Assembly (NCBI GenBank): GCA_913063005.1
Contig: CAJXZI010000013.1
Location: 1-17,871, forward strand
Direction: 5' to 3'
Length of the DNA stretch: 17,871 nt
Source of the DNA: an uncultured Halieaceae bacterium
Lineage (GTDB): Bacteria > Pseudomonadota > Gammaproteobacteria > Pseudomonadales > Halieaceae
In this document: one piece after another, positions 7,775 to 14,369 of the stretch
How positions within the stretch are numbered: position 1 is the stretch's first letter
Layout: each line of letters opens with the position of its first letter
Notes under the pieces: generated by a model
Told to the model about the DNA's origin: nothing
Seen by the model: only the letters and a program-made list of their open reading frames with translations
Databases searched by the model: none
Program-made: the position numbers and the translations under genes

Positions 7775-8875
7775 ATGCCGCTAGATTCGGTTCCAGATAT
7801 TCTGGACGATATCCGCGAAGGAAAAATGGTCATTTTGATGGATGACGAGGACCGCGAGAACGAAGGCGATCTAGTCATTGCCGCGGAGAAAGTCACACCA
7901 GAAATCATCAATTTCTTTGCGACCGAAGCCTGCGGATTGATTTGCATGCCGATCACCGCCGAACGCGCACGTCAGTTGCGCATACCGCTGATGGTGCGTG
8001 ACAACCGATCACAACACGAGACCAACTTCACCGTATCGATCGACGCCACACACGCGGTGGGTCCGGGAGTCAGCGCAAAACAACGTGCTCACACGATCCT
8101 CGAGGCGGTTAAGGCTGACGCAAAGCCTTCCGATATCTCTCAGCCTGGCCATATCTTTCCGCTGGTAGCAAAGCCAGGTGGCGTTCTACAGCGTGCAGGC
8201 CACACGGAAGCAGGCGTTGATCTCGCTCGGATGGCCGGTTGTGAGCCGGCTGCGGTAATCGTCGAGATCATGAACGAAGACGGCACGATGGCGCGACGTC
8301 CAGAGCTGGAAGTCTTTGCAGAAAAACACAACCTTCGCATTGGCACGATTGCCGATCTTATTGAGTATCGAGCACTGCACGAGCAATCGATTCGCTGTAG
8401 TGGTGAGGTAACCATAGACACACGCTGGGGACAGTTCACGCTGACAACCTTTGAGGATCTCGTCGACGGACAGATTCAGTACGCACTTCACAAGGGCGAC
8501 CTTGCATCTCCTGATCTGCCAGTGCGTGTTCAGCCGATAAACACCCTACGCGACGTGCTGGGGACAACTCTACAGGGGAGTTCCCAAGGCTGGTCATATG
8601 AATCTGCAATGGCTTACATCGCTGAGCAGGGGCGCGGCTTGGTCGTGATGCTTGGCGGCTGGGAATCACCCGACGCCATCATGCGCAACATTGCGGAGTT
8701 AACGGGTTCGGCCGAGCTTGAGCCACCGCCGCAAAACTATCGGGTTATCGGAACTGGCGCTCAAATTCTGCGTCACCTCGGTGTGACAAATATGCGAGTC
8801 ATGTCCGCACCCATTAAGTTCAACGCCATCTCTGGGTTTCAGCTTGAGGTCTCTGGCTTCATTTCAGCACCCTAG
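7775..8875 (+). CDS. ribB: 3,4-dihydroxy-2-butanone-4-phosphate synthase with inactive GTP cyclohydrolase II-like tail (RibBX type)
   Basis: The N-terminal domain (1-200) is RibB, which makes 3,4-dihydroxy-2-butanone 4-phosphate from ribulose 5-phosphate for riboflavin synthesis. It shows the acidic metal-binding loop DDEDRENEGDL (23-33) and GGVLQRAGHTEAGVDLARMAG (135-155). The loop that reads GVTTG(I/V)SA in E. coli RibB is AVGPGVSA here (94-101). The C-terminal domain (206-366) resembles GTP cyclohydrolase II but lacks the zinc-binding Cys cluster (the ECLTGD...RCDCG region); only one Cys, 208, is in it. It therefore cannot be a normal RibA, as in the proteobacterial RibBX variant, and a separate ribA elsewhere is expected. 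It follows the thiolase by 15 bp, which has no obvious metabolic link. Confidence 0.9.
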   Translation: MPLDSVPDILDDIREGKMVILMDDEDRENEGDLVIAAEKVTPEIINFFATEACGLICMPITAERARQLRIPLMVRDNRSQHETNFTVSIDATHAVGPGVSAKQRAHTILEAVKADAKPSDISQPGHIFPLVAKPGGVLQRAGHTEAGVDLARMAGCEPAAVIVEIMNEDGTMARRPELEVFAEKHNLRIGTIADLIEYRALHEQSIRCSGEVTIDTRWGQFTLTTFEDLVDGQIQYALHKGDLASPDLPVRVQPINTLRDVLGTTLQGSSQGWSYESAMAYIAEQGRGLVVMLGGWESPDAIMRNIAELTGSAELEPPPQNYRVIGTGAQILRHLGVTNMRVMSAPIKFNAISGFQLEVSGFISAP

Positions 8876-9094
8876 CTGAGTCAAATTAGCGCCTCGCCAA
8901 CAACCTGCTTACCAACATCTCGCCCAAAGGTACCACTAGCGGCATCCTTATGCCGATGGAGAACTCATCACAGCGCGCGAGAGTGTCGAAGTAGTCTATA
9001 GCGAGGGGGAACGCGTCTTCGTCAGAGGAACTGTGTTGAACTCCTGTCGTGGTTGTCTCAACGCCCGCCTGCGGATGCTTCGCGAGACTATCTG

Positions 9095-9150
9095 ACTGGG
9101 TAACTGGGTAACTGGGTAACTGGGTAACTGGGTAACTGGGTAACTGGGTA
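9095..9150. repeat. Octanucleotide tandem repeat, seven perfect copies
   Basis: The unit ACTGGGTA is repeated seven times without error from 9095 to 9150 and then breaks down (ACTGGCAA at 9151-9158). Read on the minus strand it would encode the periodic peptide pattern PVTQLPSY, but no gene is supported there. Perfect short arrays like this mutate by slippage. Confidence 0.95.
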
Positions 9151-9197
9151 ACTGGCAATGGAGCCTTTAGCTTAACTGGCAATGAAGACTTTAGCGG
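9150..9197. repeat. Imperfect 24-bp direct repeat next to the array
   Basis: Two 24-bp units (9150-9173 and 9174-9197) begin with AACTGGCAATG and AACTGGCAATG respectively and share the core CTTTAGC or CTTTAGCG further on, with about four mismatches. Each starts with the same AACTGG as the octamer, suggesting both arrays grew from related sequence. Confidence 0.7.
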
Positions 9198-9505
9198 TTC
9201 TCTTTGAAACCTTTCTGAATCGTTTCTTGCTCCATTTCTGCGCACGTCTCCCTGCACGTCCACATGGAGTGGTCAACCGAGGTAAGTCAAAGACTGAGCT
9301 TACGGCCGCCTCTGATTAAGCGACTTGCAGGCGATTAACCATATTTCGGTCCGACACAGGCGAGCGAGGCTCGCCAAGTAAGGGCGCCTAGCGAGGGCAA
9401 TAACGGGGATAATTGCCGCAAAGCCTCGGTCGACCAGCCTTTCGGGATCGCTACTGAAGCGCCACCCCTAAAACACGTGTGCCGGAAAACGGCCGATTCA
9501 AAAAG

Positions 9506-10177
9506 TTAGCTATGGAACGTGACGGCTGAGCTTAAATCGGTGCGGTCTGTGACCACGTCATTGATAGGCGTATCGACGGGATACCCAAACGACAAACCAA
9601 ACATCAGTTTGTGGTGCTCTGGTACCTCGATAACCTCGCGAATTTGCTTTGCCATGAAGCCTAATGCTGTCTGCGGGCAGGAGCCTAGTCCTTGCGCGGT
9701 CAATCCCAACATCACCGTTTGAGTGAACATGCCTAAGTCGCAGGCCTCTCTCAGGCCAAATCCATCCGGAAGCATAAAGAACGCTACTGCGGGTGCATCA
9801 AAGAAACGAAAATTCCCGAGGAACCACTCCTGCCGCTTTGCTTTCTCTTCCCGCGGAATACCCAAGGCATCGTAGAGCGCTTTTGCTGCTCCATATTGGC
9901 GATCTTTGTAGACACCCTCATAAACACCGTCGTAAGGGAAATCAGGTGCTACGTCGCCTTTTGCAAAGGCCATGGGGAGTACTTCTCGAAGCTTCTCTAG
10001 TTTTTCTCCAGTGACGATGTGTACGAACCATGGCTGCGTATTGCAATTACTGGGAGCCCGGAGCGCGGGTGCAAACACCGCGTCGATAAGGTCGCGCTCG
10101 ACAGGGTCAGATTTGAATGCGCGGATCGAACGTCGCTCATTAACGATAGCCTGAAAAGTTTCAGCTGCACTACTCAT
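9506..10177 (-). CDS. Nitroreductase family protein
   Basis: The 223-aa product shows the nitroreductase fold: ERRSIRAFKSDPV near the N-terminus (FMN phosphate contact), ALRAPSNCNTQPWFVHIV, and a C-terminal GLTAQGLGSCPQTALG segment followed by GLSFGYPVD, a pattern of the NfnB/PnbA-like oxygen-insensitive group. FMN-dependent NAD(P)H oxidation is expected; the acceptor is unknown. I place the start at the ATG at 10177, because AGGAG (complement of 10183-10187) lies 5 nt upstream of it; the alternative ATG at 10198 lies upstream of that site. It stands alone, with 288 bp to the S41 protease gene. Confidence 0.88.
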   Translation of the reverse strand: MSSAAETFQAIVNERRSIRAFKSDPVERDLIDAVFAPALRAPSNCNTQPWFVHIVTGEKLEKLREVLPMAFAKGDVAPDFPYDGVYEGVYKDRQYGAAKALYDALGIPREEKAKRQEWFLGNFRFFDAPAVAFFMLPDGFGLREACDLGMFTQTVMLGLTAQGLGSCPQTALGFMAKQIREVIEVPEHHKLMFGLSFGYPVDTPINDVVTDRTDLSSAVTFHS

Positions 10178-10465
10178 GGTTACTCCTACAGAATCCAAAA
10201 AGCCGAAGCATTAAAAAAGTCGATGCAACGAGGCTACACCGACGTTATCAACAGGTGAATAGCACAAGCAGATCACCACAGGTTACTTAACTGCATTGAC
10301 TCGCTCTTATTGTCTGCCTTTTTGCCTACTCGACTGTTTATCTGTTCTCTTTAGCCGCTAGGTTTACCCATTCCTTCTGAAAGGCGTCCGTCTACCCAGC
10401 TTTATTGCGATGGATCTAGAGCGCGCCTCGGTCGCAACCGTCCGTCAGTAAGCCCTGATCCTTAA
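10178..10465. other. 288-bp intergenic region, nothing recognised
   Basis: This carries the leader of the minus-strand nitroreductase and the 3' flank of the S41 protease gene. I see the AGGAG ribosome site at its left end but no convincing promoter pair, terminator hairpin or small gene. Confidence 0.4.
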
Positions 10466-11956
10466 TTAAAAGGAACGAACGCTGCCGTCAGGATTTAACG
10501 GTGCGTCCTTATTAATCGGCCAAGAGGCCTCAAAGGGTTTGACACCAATAGGGTCGGGCGTTCTGACGTTCGCCCCCATCGCCCTCAAGGACTTTGAGCG
10601 CCCCGCAGATAGGGTGCCACTTAACCAGGATAAAGCCGTCTCAAAGGAGTCTTCCTGCGCATCACCAAACGGGCGCGTTGCATCATCCGCAGCCTCAAAA
10701 AACGTGAATCTCCCAGTGCTGACAAGGCCCGTGAAATAACCGCCCTGCCCTTCACCGTTTTGGATCTCAAACGCGATTAATCGCAAGCGCGTCTCACAAT
10801 TTTCATCGTCCAAGTCAAACGCGTACTGACCAACTGCTTTGCCCGAGGTCTCGGAGCCCACAATAGCGAGCTCGATATGAGGATCCAGTCCGTTGATCAA
10901 TAGCTCACTCGCTGAGGCAGACCCGCCGGTTGTGATGAATGCTATCCGTAGAGGGCTGAAGGTCTCTGGCAGGGATCTGAAGTCAGCGGTGCTGTTTTGA
11001 TCTTGGTGCTTGTCGTTGAGGTTAATGATATAGCTGAGTTCGCCATTAGCCGTATCACCCGCGAGCAAATTTAAGAACGTTTCCGCAACTCGTACCAAAC
11101 CCCCGCCGTTGTACCGAAGATCGATAATGAGATCGGTCACACCTGCCTCTCGGAAAGTAGTTGCCGCAGCTCTGAGGGGGCCATCGGCCGCGTCAATAAA
11201 GGTTCGGAAATTGATATAGCCCACAGGGGTGCCATTGTCTCGCTCGATGACTAAAGCCTCTCCTGCTAGGGGCGGCGTGGTGGTTTCGGCGGTGGTCACC
11301 GAAATCTCGCTCTCTTCGCCCTCGTATTCAACACGAAAAACGGTTGTTTGAAGCTCGCCTCTTGCACCAAAGACCGCAGTGGGGAGTTCAGCATTGCGTG
11401 CTACCAGCTCGTCCCATGTTTCAAAGTCGGCCTCGCCATCCCGCTTTACCGCGAGCAAACGCTGACCACGACGAATGCCTGCGGTGTGCGCAGGTCCGTT
11501 TTCGTAGGAGTCCGCAAAGTAGAAGTTGTTGTTAATAATCCGATAGCGCACACCGTAGCCGTAGAAAGTACCCGATGTGAAACGCTGTGTGTCTTCTTCA
11601 ATGGTTGTAAGGTACGAAAAGCCCGGGTCGCGACCCGTGCCGTCGGTCCAGATAGGCTGCATGATGGCCGACAGGTACTCGGAAGGATCAGAATAGTCAG
11701 CAGCATCAACCTGCGCCAACTCGTCATACCAGTAGTAATAACTCTCAGAGACTTCTTTGACGAATTGTACCTGCGCCTCAGCTCCACAAGCGTCGGTGCT
11801 GCCTCCGCTAGAGCCCGATCCAGAACCAGAACCAGAACCAGAACCCGACCCCGTATTGCCGCCGGCCACTGGTGCCGGAGCGGATGACCCACCACCACCT
11901 CCGCAGGCAGCAACGCTCATACTGAGAATCAGTGCGACTATAAATTTGGATGACAT
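10466..11956 (-). CDS. S41 (C-terminal processing-type) serine protease, lipoprotein
   Basis: The 496-aa product starts with a lipoprotein signal ending at SVAAC, so Cys18 should be lipidated. A low-complexity Gly and Gly-Ser tether follows (19-53), then a helical segment, a PDZ-like domain (about 125-220) and the S41 catalytic domain. Ser348 in GGSASASE and Lys373 in SETSGK are spaced 25 residues apart, exactly as Ser430 and Lys455 in E. coli Tsp, so the Ser/Lys dyad is intact. It probably degrades or trims proteins in the periplasm or at the outer membrane. Length exceeds CtpA because of an extra C-terminal region after about 430. The ribosome site AGGA lies 8 nt before the ATG. The glutathione S-transferase gene is 130 bp upstream on the same strand. 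Confidence 0.9.
   Translation of the reverse strand: MSSKFIVALILSMSVAACGGGGGSSAPAPVAGGNTGSGSGSGSGSGSGSSGGSTDACGAEAQVQFVKEVSESYYYWYDELAQVDAADYSDPSEYLSAIMQPIWTDGTGRDPGFSYLTTIEEDTQRFTSGTFYGYGVRYRIINNNFYFADSYENGPAHTAGIRRGQRLLAVKRDGEADFETWDELVARNAELPTAVFGARGELQTTVFRVEYEGEESEISVTTAETTTPPLAGEALVIERDNGTPVGYINFRTFIDAADGPLRAAATTFREAGVTDLIIDLRYNGGGLVRVAETFLNLLAGDTANGELSYIINLNDKHQDQNSTADFRSLPETFSPLRIAFITTGGSASASELLINGLDPHIELAIVGSETSGKAVGQYAFDLDDENCETRLRLIAFEIQNGEGQGGYFTGLVSTGRFTFFEAADDATRPFGDAQEDSFETALSWLSGTLSAGRSKSLRAMGANVRTPDPIGVKPFEASWPINKDAPLNPDGSVRSF
11821..11844. repeat. Hexanucleotide repeat encoding the Gly-Ser tether
   Basis: CAGAAC is repeated four times without error (minus strand GTTCTG, i.e. 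Gly-Ser coding in frame) within the tether of the S41 lipoprotein. Because the unit is a multiple of three, slippage would lengthen or shorten the linker without shifting the frame. Confidence 0.85.
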
Positions 11957-12086
11957 CGCTTTTTCCTAAAAATTTTTTAATGGCCTACTGTCGAAAGGAC
12001 CATAGAGAAAGTCACTTTTCCTGCCAACTACTTTAAGCAGCGACTCCCGCCAACTACCGATACTAATTTTGCTTAAGCAAACGCAG

Positions 12087-12698
12087 TCACTGCGTATTGA
12101 TGGCTTTTTGGAAGCAAGGTCGCTGAGTAATGCGCTCGACGTACGCCTTCACATTCGGCATATCCTCTGAAACGCAGCCCATACGATTACTCATGAAGCA
12201 TGCATGCCCCAGCATAATGTCCGCAGCAGAGAAATCACCGATCAAATACTCACGGCCCTCTAACGCCTCATTCACTGGTTGTAGCGCTTTGTTGAGAAGA
12301 CGTTGTGCCTGGCCCAATACAACCGGATCACGACGATCTTCAGGCAACAAAATGGTGTGGACCACGATTGTGTTCATTGGCGGCATAACCATTCCCTCGC
12401 AGTAATGAAACCACTGGAGATATTCGGGAAACATGGGGCTGTCTACCGTCGGCTTCAGTCCACCGTCTTTGTGGCGAGCCAGCACGTACTCGACGATAGC
12501 GCCCGACTCATAAATCGAGACATCGCCATCGTCAAGAACCGGGATACGCCCCAAAGGGTGCCTGTTCCGATGTTCATCAGACTTCAGATCCTTTGGGTGA
12601 AACGCCATCGCATTGAGCTCGTAGGGTAGCTCTAACTCCTCTAGCAACCAGAGGATACGTCCAGCGCGCGAGTTAGGCGCGAAGTGAAGTTTGAGCAT
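12087..12698 (-). CDS. Glutathione S-transferase family protein
   Basis: The 203-aa product begins MLKLHFAPNSRAGRILWLLEELELPYEL, the thioredoxin-like N-terminal domain of glutathione S-transferases, with Ser10 in the usual catalytic position. IPVLDDGDVSIYESGAIVEYV carries the cis-Pro and glutathione-binding Glu-Ser pair. The all-helical C-terminal domain includes YLIGDFSAADIMLGHA, the standard N-capping box region. It is likely cytosolic and conjugates or reduces electrophiles with glutathione. I chose the ATG at 12698 because AGGAG (complement of 12706-12710) lies 7 nt upstream and because the fold starts there; a longer open frame to 12887 adds 63 residues with no domain. It is divergent from the ArsR-methyltransferase gene. 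Confidence 0.9.
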   Translation of the reverse strand: MLKLHFAPNSRAGRILWLLEELELPYELNAMAFHPKDLKSDEHRNRHPLGRIPVLDDGDVSIYESGAIVEYVLARHKDGGLKPTVDSPMFPEYLQWFHYCEGMVMPPMNTIVVHTILLPEDRRDPVVLGQAQRLLNKALQPVNEALEGREYLIGDFSAADIMLGHACFMSNRMGCVSEDMPNVKAYVERITQRPCFQKAINTQ

Positions 12699-12762
12699 AC
12701 TTGATCTCCTTTTTTTCTTATTGCAGTGACTCTCTTGTGCCGAATACCAACCGTGCGGCACC

Positions 12763-12784
12763 CAAGCTTCTATCGACAAGCTTG
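12763..12784. repeat. Inverted repeat in the divergent GST/regulator region
   Basis: CAAGCTT at 12763-12769 and AAGCTTG at 12778-12784 form perfect 7-bp arms around an 8-bp spacer. The right arm is also inside a perfect 10-bp palindrome (ACAAGCTTGT, 12776-12785). It lies in the probable leader or promoter of the minus-strand transferase gene and could be an operator or a leader hairpin; no T-tract follows. Confidence 0.5.
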
Positions 12785-12886
12785 TAGGTAAAAACTGTCC
12801 ACGTGCAAGGTGCATGATCTGACCTGACGAGCAAGCGTAGCGCTTGTGAACTGAAAAATCTTCTTTGCCCGTATTCATTTCCCCCA

Positions 12887-12904
12887 CATAAAGCTATCTT
12901 TATG
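12887..12904. promoter_or_regulatory. Palindromic operator candidate overlapping the regulator's start codon
   Basis: CATAAAG (12887-12893) and CTTTATG (12898-12904) are perfect inverted copies around CTAT, and the next two positions outward add one mismatch and one match. The right arm ends in the ATG at 12902-12904. The size and AT-rich symmetry fit an ArsR-type dimer site, which would give autorepression. Confidence 0.55.
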
Positions 12905-13831
12905 CGCATGAATATCGACGCGTTATCACAGTGTTTAAAGGCTGCGGCTGATCCGAGCCGCCTTCGTCTGCTCTTTCTTTGCAATCAGGGCGAATTAACA
13001 GTGACGGATCTGGTCAGGATTACGGGTCACAGCCAGCCAAGAACTTCCCGTCATCTGAAGATACTGCAAGACGCAGGTCTCCTAGAGAGCTTCCGCGAAC
13101 AGCACTTCATTTTTTATCGGGTCAATCGTCAACCTCCCTTCAATAGCATTCTCAGCACGCTCCTCGGAAGTATCGACCCGACCGACAGTACGATAGAGGA
13201 AGATAGCCGTCGACTTTCGGTCATCCGCGAAGCACGCGCACAACTTGCGGAGAGCTATGTAGAAGATGAAGTGCCCGAATGGCTTGAACTACATCGCTAC
13301 CATGGTGATGAACAAACGTTTAGAGAACACGTTACCGCATTACTGGAGGGCCATAAGGTTGGCCACCTGCTCGATGTCGCTACGGGCACGGGACGCATGC
13401 TGGGATTGGTCGGACCGATGGCTGCCAGCGGCTATGGTGTGGATCTTTCTAAAAAAATGGTGGTCGTGGCAAGAGATGCCATTGAGAAAGCCGGCATGAC
13501 ACACCTGTCCGTTAGGCAGGAAGACATGTACCAAATGCGCTTTGCGGCGAATAGCTTTGACACGGTAACTATCGATCAGGTGCTCTACTTTGCCGATGAT
13601 CCCGCAGCGCTTTTTCAAGAAGCCACACGAGTCCTCAAGCGCGGCGGTAAAATGTTGATAGTTGCCTTCACTCAACACGAGGGTGACAACATCCGGCAGG
13701 TCTCCGTCAGTGTTGATATGAAATCGATCATGAGCTGGCTAGTTAACGAAGATTTGTCAGTAGAACAAATCGACAAGATCCCGGGTGAATCGCTGGACAT
13801 CAGCCTAATACTTGCGACAAAAACGGGCTAG
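12902..13831 (+). CDS. ArsR-type HTH fused to SAM-dependent methyltransferase (SahR-like)
   Basis: The 310-aa protein has an ArsR winged helix (about 5-80; recognition segment SQPRTSRHLKILQDAGLL, 44-61) and a class I methyltransferase domain (about 120-300) with motif I LLDVATGTGRMLGL (156-169), acidic GVDLS (179-183) and the usual FDTVTIDQVLYF strand. The metal-binding Cys pair of classical ArsR (ELCVCDL) is ELTVTDL here, so it is not a thiol-metal sensor of that type. The same architecture is known in SahR, which senses S-adenosylhomocysteine and controls the methionine cycle. No methionine gene is in view, so that role is inference. No Shine-Dalgarno precedes either ATG (12902 or 12908), so a leaderless transcript is possible. 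A small lipoprotein follows after 12 bp. Confidence 0.85.
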   Translation: MRMNIDALSQCLKAAADPSRLRLLFLCNQGELTVTDLVRITGHSQPRTSRHLKILQDAGLLESFREQHFIFYRVNRQPPFNSILSTLLGSIDPTDSTIEEDSRRLSVIREARAQLAESYVEDEVPEWLELHRYHGDEQTFREHVTALLEGHKVGHLLDVATGTGRMLGLVGPMAASGYGVDLSKKMVVVARDAIEKAGMTHLSVRQEDMYQMRFAANSFDTVTIDQVLYFADDPAALFQEATRVLKRGGKMLIVAFTQHEGDNIRQVSVSVDMKSIMSWLVNEDLSVEQIDKIPGESLDISLILATKTG

Positions 13832-13843
13832 CCCATTCGCCCG

Positions 13844-14266
13844 ATGTCACCGCGCTGGCTGCCCTCCTTATTCTCCTTATGTCTATTTCTCTTAACTCCG
13901 GGCTGCACTACCATTTTAACTATGAAAACAGTTGATCTCAGAAATACCAGCGAGTTTCCCGACTACGATATCTCGGCAGTCGTTGATGACGCCTGTCTTC
14001 AACGGCTCGTCAAATCCGACCAATGGACCCGAGATGAGTTCATCGCACATTGGGAAAACAGCACCGACGAAGAACTGGTCATGCTTTGGTTATGGCACAA
14101 CGGCGAGGTTAGAGAGATCTATCGACTGCCGCCGCAAACCCTTGCGCGCACAAGCCTCTTAGACGGCATGGGTATCGCCGTCATAAGCGAGCGCAGTGGC
14201 AAATGCCTATTCAGCCAAGTTGTTACTGGAGAATCGGTGGCAGATGTCACTCAGCGGTTTGACTAG
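13844..14266 (+). CDS. Small lipoprotein of unknown function
   Basis: I do not recognise this 140-aa product. The N-terminus has a charged start, a hydrophobic core (LPSLFSLCLFLL) and a lipobox-like TPGC at Cys21, so export and lipidation are likely though the Pro at -2 is atypical. The mature part is acidic and contains no domain I can name. Two further Cys (about 50 and 120) could pair in the periplasm. The ATG at 13844 is 12 bp after the ArsR-methyltransferase stop, which implies one transcript. There is no good Shine-Dalgarno, so translational coupling is plausible. The pairing of a cytoplasmic regulator with an envelope lipoprotein is the main clue to function. Confidence 0.7.
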   Translation: MSPRWLPSLFSLCLFLLTPGCTTILTMKTVDLRNTSEFPDYDISAVVDDACLQRLVKSDQWTRDEFIAHWENSTDEELVMLWLWHNGEVREIYRLPPQTLARTSLLDGMGIAVISERSGKCLFSQVVTGESVADVTQRFD

Positions 14267-14369
14267 AACTGAATTTCCACGTTGTCTGCGGTCACGCCCG
14301 CTCTGCCGGAAAATACCATGGAAATAAGATATTCAACACGGCTGCCCCCTAAATTTAGCTATACCTGAG

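Larger units (their letters stand above)
8876..9505. other. 630-bp gene-poor stretch holding repeats
   Basis: No credible gene is visible. An open frame spans 8886-9263 on the minus strand, but it reads through the tandem repeat and shows no recognisable domain. The stretch holds the octanucleotide array (9095-9150), a degenerate 24-bp direct repeat (9150-9197) and a small perfect hairpin, GGCGAG-CGAGG-CTCGCC, at 9359-9375. Neither flanking stop is followed by a convincing hairpin plus T-tract. The sequence could be a decayed gene or a mobile intergenic repeat, and only a genome-wide search would tell. Confidence 0.5.

Noticed and set aside
9095..9150. CRISPR array
   Set aside because: The units are 8 bp and directly adjacent with no spacers, and no cas genes are present.
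8886..9263. Minus-strand open frame of 125 codons
   Set aside because: It reads straight through the octanucleotide array, gives a periodic peptide, has no recognisable domain and no good ribosome site. I treat it as non-coding.
9481..9493. Hairpin GCCG-GAAAA-CGGC downstream of the second nitroreductase
   Set aside because: The stem is only four pairs and no T-tract follows in the transcribed direction, so I do not call a terminator.
10178..10198. Upstream ATG of the second nitroreductase
   Set aside because: The AGGAG site lies between it and the ATG at 10177, so the downstream start is the real one.
11348..11887. Long open frame antisense to the S41 protease
   Set aside because: It lies wholly inside a gene with intact catalytic residues and its Arg-rich, repetitive translation is an artefact of the Gly-Ser coding repeat.
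12699..12887. N-terminal extension of the glutathione S-transferase by 63 residues
   Set aside because: A strong AGGAG precedes the internal ATG at 12698 and the thioredoxin-like fold begins exactly there; the extension has no domain character.
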